A stretch of DNA of 30,992 bases, from positions 1 to 30,992 of the IMG/VR virus record IMGVR_UViG_3300005513_000018, one strand, 5' to 3'. Both the position numbers and the translations under genes were made by a program. Source of the DNA: a virus. Each line of letters starts with the position of its first letter. Positions within the stretch are counted from its first letter, which is position 1. The notes beneath the pieces are model-generated. The model did not search any database. It had not been told where the DNA came from and saw only the letters and a program-made list of their open reading frames with translations. Shown in pieces: positions 13,477 to 19,495 of this stretch.

Positions 13477-13491
13477 TGCAATACTGACGCC
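13477..13491 (+). promoter_or_regulatory. Extended -10 promoter for a leaderless transcript
   Basis: TGCAATACT at 13477-13485 combines a TG extension with the -10-like hexamer AATACT (13480-13485). The ATG of the next gene begins 7 nt after the hexamer's last base, so transcription would start at or within a base of the start codon. No Shine-Dalgarno is visible before that ATG, which agrees with leaderless translation, common in actinobacteria. No convincing -35 is seen, as expected of extended -10 promoters. Confidence 0.5.
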
Positions 13492-13818
13492 ATGACCGAT
13501 CAGCCCACCAGCTTCAACGTTCAGTGGCTGCAGGATCCGACCGCCGTGCCCTCGCCGGTCAATCAGGTGTGGATTCAGGGCGGACCGGCGGCCGGCCAGA
13601 ACGCCACCACGGACATGTTCTACCTGACGCTCGGGCACGTCATGCCGCCCGCCGTGCAGCCGGGCAGCGATCAGGAAGCAATTGCTGAAGCGGCCGCAGC
13701 GATGACCCTGCTGATCACCCCCGTTGGGCGCTTCGCCATCACACCTGAGCGGTTGCGCGAACTCCGCGATCTGCTTACGGTCACGCTCGACCAGTACGAC
13801 GGGCAGGCCCAGGGATGA
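13492..13818 (+). CDS. First gene of a toxin-type operon; DUF3467-like small protein (tentative)
   Basis: 108 aa from ATG 13492, chosen for the promoter spacing; an in-frame GTG at 13468 lacks support. The pattern PVNQVWIQGG, DMFYLTLGHVMPPAV, VGRFAITPERLRELRDLLTVTLDQYDGQ resembles DUF3467-type proteins: strand with 'N.v.v', strand 'f.l.fg', then 'r..ltP.....l...L...l..YE'. The match is weak. It is coupled by ATGA to the next gene in a three-gene operon ending in a RelE-like toxin, so it may be an antitoxin component or regulator. Confidence 0.6.
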   Translation: MTDQPTSFNVQWLQDPTAVPSPVNQVWIQGGPAAGQNATTDMFYLTLGHVMPPAVQPGSDQEAIAEAAAAMTLLITPVGRFAITPERLRELRDLLTVTLDQYDGQAQG

Positions 13819-14135
13819 GCGCAACCGTCACCGTGACTCCCGGTCACGGCACTCTCGACACGTTCAACGTCATCGGTGTACGCCCGCACACTCTCGGTGA
13901 GCGGGTTACCTTCGAGGGCCCGTTCGAGGCGACGTGGAAGCCCAAGACGGCCAGCATCTACAGCTGGTCAATCGCCACCATCGCGAGCGTGGCGAGCGGC
14001 GACCAGTGGTACTACTGGACGCCAGCGTGGCAGCGAGAAGAAGCGCGCGCCGTCACCGAGTTGCGGAGCGGCCAGTACGTGGAGTTCAACGACGCGGAGT
14101 CGGCGATCGCCTGGCTGCTCGGACCGGACGAGTGA
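13815..14135 (+). CDS. Hypothetical protein, candidate antitoxin partner
   Basis: 106 aa, ATG overlapping the previous stop and stop overlapping the toxin GTG. It is mostly beta-rich with many Trp and Tyr (FEATWKPKTASIYSWSIATI, DQWYYWTPAWQREEARAVTE). It ends in a helix, YVEFNDAESAIAWLLG, reminiscent of C-terminal antitoxin segments that wrap a toxin. No DNA-binding domain is evident. Position directly before a RelE/ParE-like toxin is the main argument for an antitoxin role. Confidence 0.58.
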   Translation: MSATVTVTPGHGTLDTFNVIGVRPHTLGERVTFEGPFEATWKPKTASIYSWSIATIASVASGDQWYYWTPAWQREEARAVTELRSGQYVEFNDAESAIAWLLGPDE

Positions 14136-14398
14136 ACTACCGGTACCGCATCCCGCCGAACTTCAAGAGGGTGCTCAAGAAGAAACCGGCCGACATGCAA
14201 GCCGCCGTTGCTGAGTGCATTCGCCAACTCGCCAAGGACCCACGACACCCAGGGCTCCACACCCACAAGATGCGAGGCGTCAAGGACGTCTGGGAAGCGT
14301 ACGTCGACGCAGGCAATCGAGTGACCTTCGAGTACGACGGCGACACGATCGTGATGCGCAACAACTGCAACCACGACATCCTGACGCGCAACCCGTAA
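14132..14398 (+). CDS. RelE/ParE-superfamily toxin-like protein
   Basis: 88 aa; GTG overlaps the previous TGA. The fold pattern is clear: an N-terminal strand, a helix AAVAECIRQLAKDPRHPGL, then THKMRGVKDVWEAYVDAG, NRVTFEYDGDTIVMRNNC and NHDIL near the end. The motif set 'DPRHPGL..HKm.G....WEa.V....RvtF......i......HDIL' is that of a common RelE-like toxin family. Such proteins usually cleave mRNA on the ribosome or poison gyrase (ParE branch). Catalytic residues cannot be assigned with certainty; H81 and D82 are conserved-looking. Three-gene operon context is unusual. Confidence 0.78.
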   Translation: MNYRYRIPPNFKRVLKKKPADMQAAVAECIRQLAKDPRHPGLHTHKMRGVKDVWEAYVDAGNRVTFEYDGDTIVMRNNCNHDILTRNP

Positions 14399-14500
14399 CA
14401 GGTCACCAGCACACCTTTGGAAAGCGCCCACACGGACCTCCAATGCGCTCGCCGCATGCCGCGACACGCCGTCCTGCGGCGGATCCGCGTCGAATGGTGC

Positions 14501-14530
14501 TTGACATGGTGTAAGAATGACTTCGATAAG
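14501..14530 (+). promoter_or_regulatory. Putative late promoter upstream of the HNH/packaging genes
   Basis: TTGACA (14501-14506) is a perfect -35 hexamer, followed after 18 nt by GATAAG (14525-14530), a fair -10. The local sequence is A+T-richer than its surroundings. Transcription would start near 14537 and run rightward into the hairpin at 14556 and then the packaging genes. Nothing else is recognised in 14399-14500 except a GC-rich CGCCGC...GCGGCG inverted repeat around 14449-14483. Confidence 0.52.
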
Positions 14531-14555
14531 TTTGCGTCCCGCGCACCTAGAATCC

Positions 14556-14585
14556 AGACCTCGCTCCGGCGGGGTCTTCGTCGTT
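14556..14585 (+). terminator. Hairpin with T-rich tail, directly downstream of the late promoter
   Basis: AGACCTCGC (14556-14564) pairs with GCGGGGTCT (14569-14577) across a 4-nt TCCG loop, with one U-G wobble, followed by TCGTCGTT. It lies about 20 nt after the expected start of transcription and ends 12 nt before the HNH gene. A promoter with an immediate terminator is the layout of lambda pR'-tR', where antitermination controls the late genes. Confidence 0.5.
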
Positions 14586-14596
14586 AAGGGGCAGCG

Positions 14597-14929
14597 ATGG
14601 GCCGAGAGAGCCTGAACTACCGGCGCGGGCGCAGCGGCCGCCCGTTCGAGCGGGAGAAGGCGCGGTGCTACGCCACCGAGACCATCTGCCGAAAGTGCGG
14701 CCTGCCCGTCGACATGACGCTCCCGTACAAGGATCCCGTCACCGGCAAGGTCAACAACATGTCCAAGTCCTACGGCCACACCATAGAGCTCGATGCCAAC
14801 GGGCATCCATACGTCGGGCACCTCGAGCATCTGCACTGCAACACCAAAGCTGGGGCCGAGTACGGCAACGCCAAGCATGGGCGCGGCAAACAGGCACCGC
14901 CGCTGCGCACCTCACCGGACTGGGACTAG
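14597..14929 (+). CDS. HNH endonuclease (packaging-associated)
   Basis: 110 aa; ATG with AAGGGG just upstream. Features: C31-x2-C34 (ICRKCGLPVD), a SKSYGHTIEL block with H61 at the first catalytic position (the usual Asp before it is Gly here), and HLEHLHCNTKAG with H80-C81-N82. This is the small phage HNH type with a structural zinc site (a zinc ligand pair near the C-terminus would be expected as CxxC; only C81 is obvious). HNH proteins next to TerS/TerL are required for cos cleavage and packaging in several phages such as HK97, so a packaging role is likely. Confidence 0.82.
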   Translation: MGRESLNYRRGRSGRPFEREKARCYATETICRKCGLPVDMTLPYKDPVTGKVNNMSKSYGHTIELDANGHPYVGHLEHLHCNTKAGAEYGNAKHGRGKQAPPLRTSPDWD

Positions 14930-14945
14930 GTCACCCACCACAGCC

Positions 14946-14984
14946 ACCAGGTGCAGCGCGTCTCGGGTTCGTGCTGCACCTGGT
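14946..14984 (+). repeat. Perfect 12-bp inverted repeat between HNH and the next gene
   Basis: ACCAGGTGCAGC (14946-14957) and GCTGCACCTGGT (14973-14984) are exact reverse complements across a 15-nt spacer. It begins 16 bp after the HNH stop. No U-run follows, so a rho-independent terminator is not certain. A binding site for terminase or HNH protein near the packaging site is another reading. Confidence 0.7.
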
Positions 14985-15010
14985 CACACCACGAGAGAGC
15001 GAGCGCGACG

Positions 15011-15226
15011 ATGAGCACACTCAACCTCGGCGCTGCGTTCGCGTCTGCGGTGTTGCAGCTGGAGCAGCTGGGCGAAGCGACTGACGACCCGAACACCGTG
15101 GCCATTGACTACCTGCCGGCCGATGGCCCAGCGACGATCAGGGTGACTCGAGTGATCCAAGTCGACGCCGCGCAACTCCGACAGCTGATCGCCGACACCG
15201 CCGTCGAGCCTGGCTCAGTTTTTTAG
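15011..15226 (+). CDS. Small hypothetical protein
   Basis: 71 aa; ATG at 15011 with a weak GAGAGAGCGAG upstream. Start chosen because an in-frame ATG at 14951 falls inside the inverted repeat and would add a Cys/His-rich, non-conserved-looking segment. The protein has an N-terminal helix (LGAAFASAVLQLEQLGEAT), a central strand (TIRVTRVIQV) and a C-terminal helix (AAQLRQLIADTA). No family recognised. It lies between the HNH and TerS genes and ends before a terminator. Confidence 0.55.
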   Translation: MSTLNLGAAFASAVLQLEQLGEATDDPNTVAIDYLPADGPATIRVTRVIQVDAAQLRQLIADTAVEPGSVF

Positions 15227-15240
15227 GACAGGGGGCAGGC

Positions 15241-15268
15241 GGAAGACCGCGCCGTCTTCCATTTTCTC
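15241..15268 (+). terminator. Intrinsic terminator before TerS
   Basis: GGAAGAC (15241-15247) and GTCTTCC (15254-15260) form a 7-bp perfect stem with a 6-nt loop, followed by ATTTTCTCTC. This is the only hairpin in the window with a classical T-rich tail. It sits between the 15011 gene and TerS, so TerS expression needs read-through, antitermination or its own promoter. Confidence 0.68.
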
Positions 15269-15294
15269 TCTCCCCAGGGGGTTTGGAGGTCGAT

Positions 15295-15804
15295 GTGGGT
15301 ACGACGAAATTGCCCCGCCACGGCACCCTCCGCCGCTACAAGCTCGAGCTCGCCGAGGGCCAGACGTGCGAGAAGTGCCGCGCCGCGAATTCCCGGGCGA
15401 AAGCCGCCGAGCGAGCGAACAAGAAGGCACGCGAACAGCGCGCCGGCCTTCACATCGTCCCGGACCCACCAGCCGGCCCCACAGACGAGCCCACAGACAA
15501 CGTCGAAGCGCCAGCCCAGCCTCCGAAGACGACTCACCTCCCTCGCGACGTCCGCACTGACGTCGGAGGCGGCATCGAGAACGCCGTCCGCAACTACCTG
15601 AACAGCGCCGGAACCCAGGATCTACTAGCCCACGTCTACGGCGAAATCGTCATCGCCGTCGCACGGGTCATCTCCACTGCTGAGCCGAAGGACATCCCGA
15701 AGCTCACGGAGGAGATGGTCGACGCGGCGAAGCTCATGCGGCCGGCCGACAGCACCGCTGGAGGTAGCGATGACCCATTCGCTGGCCTCGGCGTCGCGAC
15801 CTGA
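15295..15804 (+). CDS. terS: Terminase small subunit
   Basis: 169 aa from GTG 15295, with GGAGGT at 15285-15290 (spacing short, 4 nt); an in-frame TTG at 15283 would add four residues. The N-terminus carries HGT (9-11) with C25-x2-C28 (QTCEKCRAANSRAKAAERA), a possible metal site of the type also present in the 1446 protein. A Pro/Thr-rich linker (about 60-90) precedes a helical C-domain (IENAVRNYLNSAGT, AHVYGEIVIAVARVIS, IPKLTEEMVDAAKLM) that should oligomerise and contact TerL. The call rests mainly on position before TerL and on the tail helix pattern. Confidence 0.72.
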   Translation: MGTTKLPRHGTLRRYKLELAEGQTCEKCRAANSRAKAAERANKKAREQRAGLHIVPDPPAGPTDEPTDNVEAPAQPPKTTHLPRDVRTDVGGGIENAVRNYLNSAGTQDLLAHVYGEIVIAVARVISTAEPKDIPKLTEEMVDAAKLMRPADSTAGGSDDPFAGLGVAT

Positions 15805-17272
15805 CCAGGGATGCGGAGCTCGCTACTTCACCCCGCGCTCACCGGAGCGCAAGACGTACGGCCCGGAGGTCTCGAAGATCTCCGCCGCGCTCGGCACACC
15901 GTTCATGCCCTGGCAGAACATGCTGGTCGACACCGCACTCGAGGTCGACCCGGCGACGGGCCTGCTCGCCTACCGCTTCGTCATCTTCAAGGTCCCCCGC
16001 CAGGCCGGCAAGACGACACTCACCCTCGCCGTCGCCGTCCACCGCGCGATCGCGTTCGCCAAGGTCAACGGCACCCCGCAGAACATCATCTACACCGCCC
16101 AGACCGCCCAGGACGCCTTCAAGAAGTGGTCCGACCAGTCGGACGAATTGCTTGCCGCGCTCGGTGAGCGTCGCGTCCACAAGCGCGGCGGCAACAACAC
16201 GCCAACGCTCACCTTCGCGAACAGGTCCGAGTACCGGCCCATCTCCGTCACCAAGAAATCTGGCCCCTCCCAGTCCAACGACCTGCTCTTCTACGACGAG
16301 GCTTGGGGACACGAGGACGGCCGCATCGAGGCTGGCCTCGGCCCGACCACCATCGCCCGCCGACAGCCCCAGAGCTGGATCTACTCCAACGCCGGCACAC
16401 GAGAGAGCCACTGGTGGAAGGGCAAGTGGACGATGGGCCGCGAGCTCGCGCTCGAAGGCAACACCACCGACGGCATCGCCTACTTCGAGTGGAGCGGCTC
16501 CCGCGAAGACGAGGACTACGATCCCTCCAACCCGGAATACGTCGCGCGGCACCATCCTGCAGCGGGCATCACGATCGACCTGGCGGGCTTCCGAGCCGAG
16601 TACCGCGCCATGCTCGCCAACCCCGACGAGGGCCTCGAAGGGTTCGAGCGTGCCTACATCAACGTCGAGCCCGACGAGACCGTCCGCACCTGGGAAGTCG
16701 TCACCGAAGAACGCTACCTGGCCACCGGAACCGACGAGTTCATCGCGGGGCCGCGCACGTTCGCTCTCGATGTCAGCCCTGACCGGGCGTGGGCCACGGT
16801 CGGCTGGGCCGGCCAGACGCCGACTGGCAGAGATCTTGCCGAGGTTATCCAGCACGAACGCGGCACCGGCTGGGTCGTCCCGTACTTCGTCGACAAGTTC
16901 TCGCGGAACCCGAAGTATGACCGCAGGGTCTACCTGGTGGCCAGGAGCGAAGCGTCGCGGCTCCAGGACGACCTGGAGAAGGCCGGAATCACTGTCGTCC
17001 CTCTCTCCAACGAGGACTACGCGACCGCCTGCTCGAAGTACTACGACGGCCTCACCGAACCTGACGGCCGGCAGCGTCACCGCGCCGAAGGCCAGGCGCC
17101 CCTCGACAAGGCCGTCGCCGGCGCCGTTTGGAAGGTCACGGGCGAGGCCCGCGTCTGGGACCGGCGCAAGTCCGCGACCGTCATCTCTCCCCTCGTCGTA
17201 TGCACGGTCGCCCAGCACGGTCGCCGCCTCTCGCTCGAGAGCGAATACGACGTCCTCGACTCGATCGCCTAG
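15770..17272 (+). CDS. terL: Terminase large subunit
   Basis: 500 aa; ATG with GGAGGT four nt upstream, overlapping TerS by 35 nt. It packages DNA by ATP hydrolysis and cuts the concatemer. Walker A is VPRQAGKTT (75-83), with the glutamine-containing form common in phage ATPases. Walker B is LLFYDEA with D176-E177. The nuclease domain begins with the acidic strand FALDVSPDRAW (D334), and DKAVAGAVWKV near 447 carries another expected metal ligand. Length and motif order are standard for HK97-type terminases. Confidence 0.93.
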   Translation: MTHSLASASRPDQGCGARYFTPRSPERKTYGPEVSKISAALGTPFMPWQNMLVDTALEVDPATGLLAYRFVIFKVPRQAGKTTLTLAVAVHRAIAFAKVNGTPQNIIYTAQTAQDAFKKWSDQSDELLAALGERRVHKRGGNNTPTLTFANRSEYRPISVTKKSGPSQSNDLLFYDEAWGHEDGRIEAGLGPTTIARRQPQSWIYSNAGTRESHWWKGKWTMGRELALEGNTTDGIAYFEWSGSREDEDYDPSNPEYVARHHPAAGITIDLAGFRAEYRAMLANPDEGLEGFERAYINVEPDETVRTWEVVTEERYLATGTDEFIAGPRTFALDVSPDRAWATVGWAGQTPTGRDLAEVIQHERGTGWVVPYFVDKFSRNPKYDRRVYLVARSEASRLQDDLEKAGITVVPLSNEDYATACSKYYDGLTEPDGRQRHRAEGQAPLDKAVAGAVWKVTGEARVWDRRKSATVISPLVVCTVAQHGRRLSLESEYDVLDSIA

Positions 17273-17283
17273 GAGGTGCCCCG

Positions 17284-17430
17284 ATGAAGGACATCCTCGC
17301 TGACGCTCTCATGTTCGTCGCACTCGCCCTCGTCACGGTTGGCGCGGTGCTGATCGCTCCGGCGGCCGGATTCATCGTCGCTGGTCTCGGCCTCGCCGGC
17401 ATCGCCTTCCGGATCGGAACCAAGGCATGA
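17284..17430 (+). CDS. Small membrane protein between TerL and portal
   Basis: 48 aa. ATG at 17284 with AGGAGGT at 17271-17277; its TGA overlaps the portal ATG. A short start (KDILADAL) leads into hydrophobic segments at about 8-25 and 27-44 with Gly/Ala-rich packing (LVTVGAVLIAPAAGFIVAGLGLAGIAF), ending in RIGTKA. Ideal ribosome site and coupling argue for expression. Similar tiny membrane proteins are often found here in actinophages; role unknown. Confidence 0.7.
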   Translation: MKDILADALMFVALALVTVGAVLIAPAAGFIVAGLGLAGIAFRIGTKA

Positions 17431-18593
17431 GTCTCCTCTTCCGCGGAACCACGCCGCCGCCGCGCATCGGCAACATGTTCCCGAGTCGGACGCGCAAGCA
17501 GGTCGGATCCGTCGCCGTCACCGACCAGACCGCCCTGCAGCACTCGGCGGTCTGGGCGGCGCTCCGCTTGCGTGCCGACCTCATCTCGTCCATGCCAGCA
17601 GACGCGTACCGCAAGGTTCAGGGCATCGACGTCGAGGTCCCCTCTCCCCCGGTGCTGCTCAACCCCGGCGGCGACGAGTGGGATCTCGGCACCTGGCTGT
17701 GGGCATCCCAGTTCGACCTCGACCGCGTCGGCAACTGCTTCGGTGTCATCACCGAGGTCGACGGATCGGGCCGACCGAAGGTCATCCAGCTGCAGGAGCA
17801 CACACAGGTCGCCGTCAAGGTCGCCCGTGACGGCACGGTCTCGTATCGAATCAACGGCAAGCCCTACAAGGCCGAAGAGATCTGGCACGAGCGGCAGTAC
17901 CGGCTCCCGGGTCAAGTCATGGGGCTCTCGGCGCTTAGCCTCGCCGCCTACTCCATCGGCCAGTACCTCTCTGCCCAGCAGTTCGGCATCGAGTGGTTCA
18001 CCAACGGCGGCGCAGTCCCCAGCGGCGTGCTCCGCAACAAGGACAAGGTGATTCCGGACGACGCTGCTGACGTCATCAAGGAGCGGTTCAAGGTAGCGAT
18101 CGCCGACCGCGACGTCTTCGTCACCGGCAACGACTGGGAGTACAGCACCCTCAACGTGTCCACCAACGAGGCGCAGTTCCTCGCCTCCCAGGAGTACAGC
18201 TCCACGGACATTGGGCGCTTCATCGGTGTCCCCGGCGACCTCATCGACCTGTCCGTCAAGGGCCAGAACGTCACCTACGCCAACATCAGCCAGCGCAACC
18301 TGCAGTTCCTGATCATGAACCTCTGGCCCGCCGTTCGGCGCCGGCAGGTCTCTCTCTCCAAGCTCCTGCCCGCTCCCCGCTACGTCCGGTTCAACACCGA
18401 CGCGCTGCTGCAGATGGATCCCGAGACCAAGTCCAAGGTGCTCGGCCAGCAGATCCGCGACCGGATGCGCACCGCTACCGAGGTACGCCGCGTCGACAAC
18501 TTCGAGCCATTCACCGATGACGACTACGCCGAGTTCGACCGGCTCTTCCCCAAGAGCCAGGCACCCCAGAAGTCCACCACGATCGGAGACTGA
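17427..18593 (+). CDS. Portal protein (HK97 family)
   Basis: 388 aa, ATG overlapping the previous stop. Portal proteins form the dodecameric ring at the head vertex through which DNA passes. Recognisable features are the N-terminal SAVWAALRLRADLISSMP, the LLN / FDLDRVGNCFGVI segment, LPGQVMGLSALSLAAYSIG, and the FIGVPGDLIDLSVKG...TYANISQRNLQFL block. The C-terminal part runs LLPAPRYVRFNTDALLQMD then DRMRTATEVRR. Order and length are typical of HK97-like portals. Confidence 0.92.
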   Translation: MSLLFRGTTPPPRIGNMFPSRTRKQVGSVAVTDQTALQHSAVWAALRLRADLISSMPADAYRKVQGIDVEVPSPPVLLNPGGDEWDLGTWLWASQFDLDRVGNCFGVITEVDGSGRPKVIQLQEHTQVAVKVARDGTVSYRINGKPYKAEEIWHERQYRLPGQVMGLSALSLAAYSIGQYLSAQQFGIEWFTNGGAVPSGVLRNKDKVIPDDAADVIKERFKVAIADRDVFVTGNDWEYSTLNVSTNEAQFLASQEYSSTDIGRFIGVPGDLIDLSVKGQNVTYANISQRNLQFLIMNLWPAVRRRQVSLSKLLPAPRYVRFNTDALLQMDPETKSKVLGQQIRDRMRTATEVRRVDNFEPFTDDDYAEFDRLFPKSQAPQKSTTIGD

Positions 18594-18595
18594 CC

Positions 18596-19363
18596 GTGAG
18601 CACACTCATCGCCGCCGACCTCGCCGGCCGCCGCGCCGCCGCCCAGGCCGACCCCTCAACGCTGCCCAGCGGCGGCCAGCGCGATCAGTCGTTCAAGACC
18701 GAGATCCGCGCCAAGCTCGTCGAACAGGACGGCAAGAAGTTCTACGAGCTCGCCGGGTGCGCGTCGACGGTCAACCAGACCTACCAGATGTACGACTTCT
18801 GGGGACCGTACGACGAGAAGATCGACCCTGGCGCGTTCGACAAGACGCTCGCGGCCGACCCGGATGTCGCGTTCCTGCTCAACCACCGTGGCACCACGAT
18901 GGCCAGGACCAAGTCCGGCACCCTCACCCTCTCCGTCGACGAGGAGGGCCTCCAGGTCGAGGCCCTCACGAACGCCGAGCGGCAGGACGTCCGCGACATG
19001 GTCGTGGCGATCAACGACGGCGACATCGACCAGATGAGCTTCGCCTTCCGTATTGTCCGCGGCCAGTGGTCGCCGGACTACACCGAGTACACGATCCTCG
19101 AGGTCGATCTCGATCGCGGCGACGTCTCGGCCGTCAACTTCGGCGCCAACCCCTACACGTCGATCAGCGCTCGCGCACAGCGCGCGCTCGACGGCATCGA
19201 CCATCTGGAGGGTCCGGTGCTGCGCGCAATCGTCGCGCGTGCCGAGGAGCGTCTCGCCGAGACCGAGCAGACCCGCCGGTCCGACGACGACGCCGCAGCC
19301 GCCGCGCCCGGACGACCGAGCGTCGCCACCCTGCGCGCCCAACTCGAGCTCGGTCGCGCCTAA
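18596..19363 (+). CDS. Prohead protease (HK97 / S78 family)
   Basis: 255 aa; GTG two bases after the portal stop. Catalytic candidates are H97 in FLLNHRGTT and S148 in MSFAFR, in the usual order and context (FDKTLAADPDVAFLLNH; DIDQMSFAF). The GRDVSAVNFGANP-like stretch (DRGDVSAVNFGANPYTS) is also standard. The last 60 residues are Ala/Asp-rich and probably disordered. It cleaves the capsid delta domain during maturation. Confidence 0.92.
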   Translation: MSTLIAADLAGRRAAAQADPSTLPSGGQRDQSFKTEIRAKLVEQDGKKFYELAGCASTVNQTYQMYDFWGPYDEKIDPGAFDKTLAADPDVAFLLNHRGTTMARTKSGTLTLSVDEEGLQVEALTNAERQDVRDMVVAINDGDIDQMSFAFRIVRGQWSPDYTEYTILEVDLDRGDVSAVNFGANPYTSISARAQRALDGIDHLEGPVLRAIVARAEERLAETEQTRRSDDDAAAAAPGRPSVATLRAQLELGRA

Positions 19364-19372
19364 CAAATCGTC

Positions 19373-19445
19373 CCCCGAAAGACCGGGGAGACCGCGATGC
19401 GTACCACCCCGAAGCCAGATGAGCCGAGGGAAGCCAGATGAGCCG
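19373..19445 (+). repeat. Small hairpin and tandem 16-bp repeat between protease and capsid genes
   Basis: CCCCG (19373-19377) and CGGGG (19384-19388) can form a short hairpin after the protease stop. GAAGCCAGATGAGCCG then occurs twice, at 19411-19426 and 19430-19445 (19-bp period). The 133-bp gap has no credible gene; ATG at 19397 would encode only 14 residues. The gap could hold regulatory structure for high capsid expression. Confidence 0.6.
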
Positions 19446-19495
19446 GCCGCGCGCGCACCCACCCATCCCACCCGATTCCATCGAAAGGAACCGTC

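Noticed and set aside
15293-15601. ATG-started frame directly after the GGAGGT before TerS
   Set aside because: Product is Ser/Arg/Pro-rich with no pattern, while the frame from GTG 15295 carries HGT/Cys motifs and reaches the TerL overlap.
15839-17218. Minus-strand open frame opposite TerL
   Set aside because: TerL motifs on the + strand are decisive; the reverse frame shows no motif or start signal.
19397-19441. 14-residue frame starting ATGCGTACC in the capsid leader
   Set aside because: Too short, lacks a ribosome site and is built from the tandem repeat; no support for translation.
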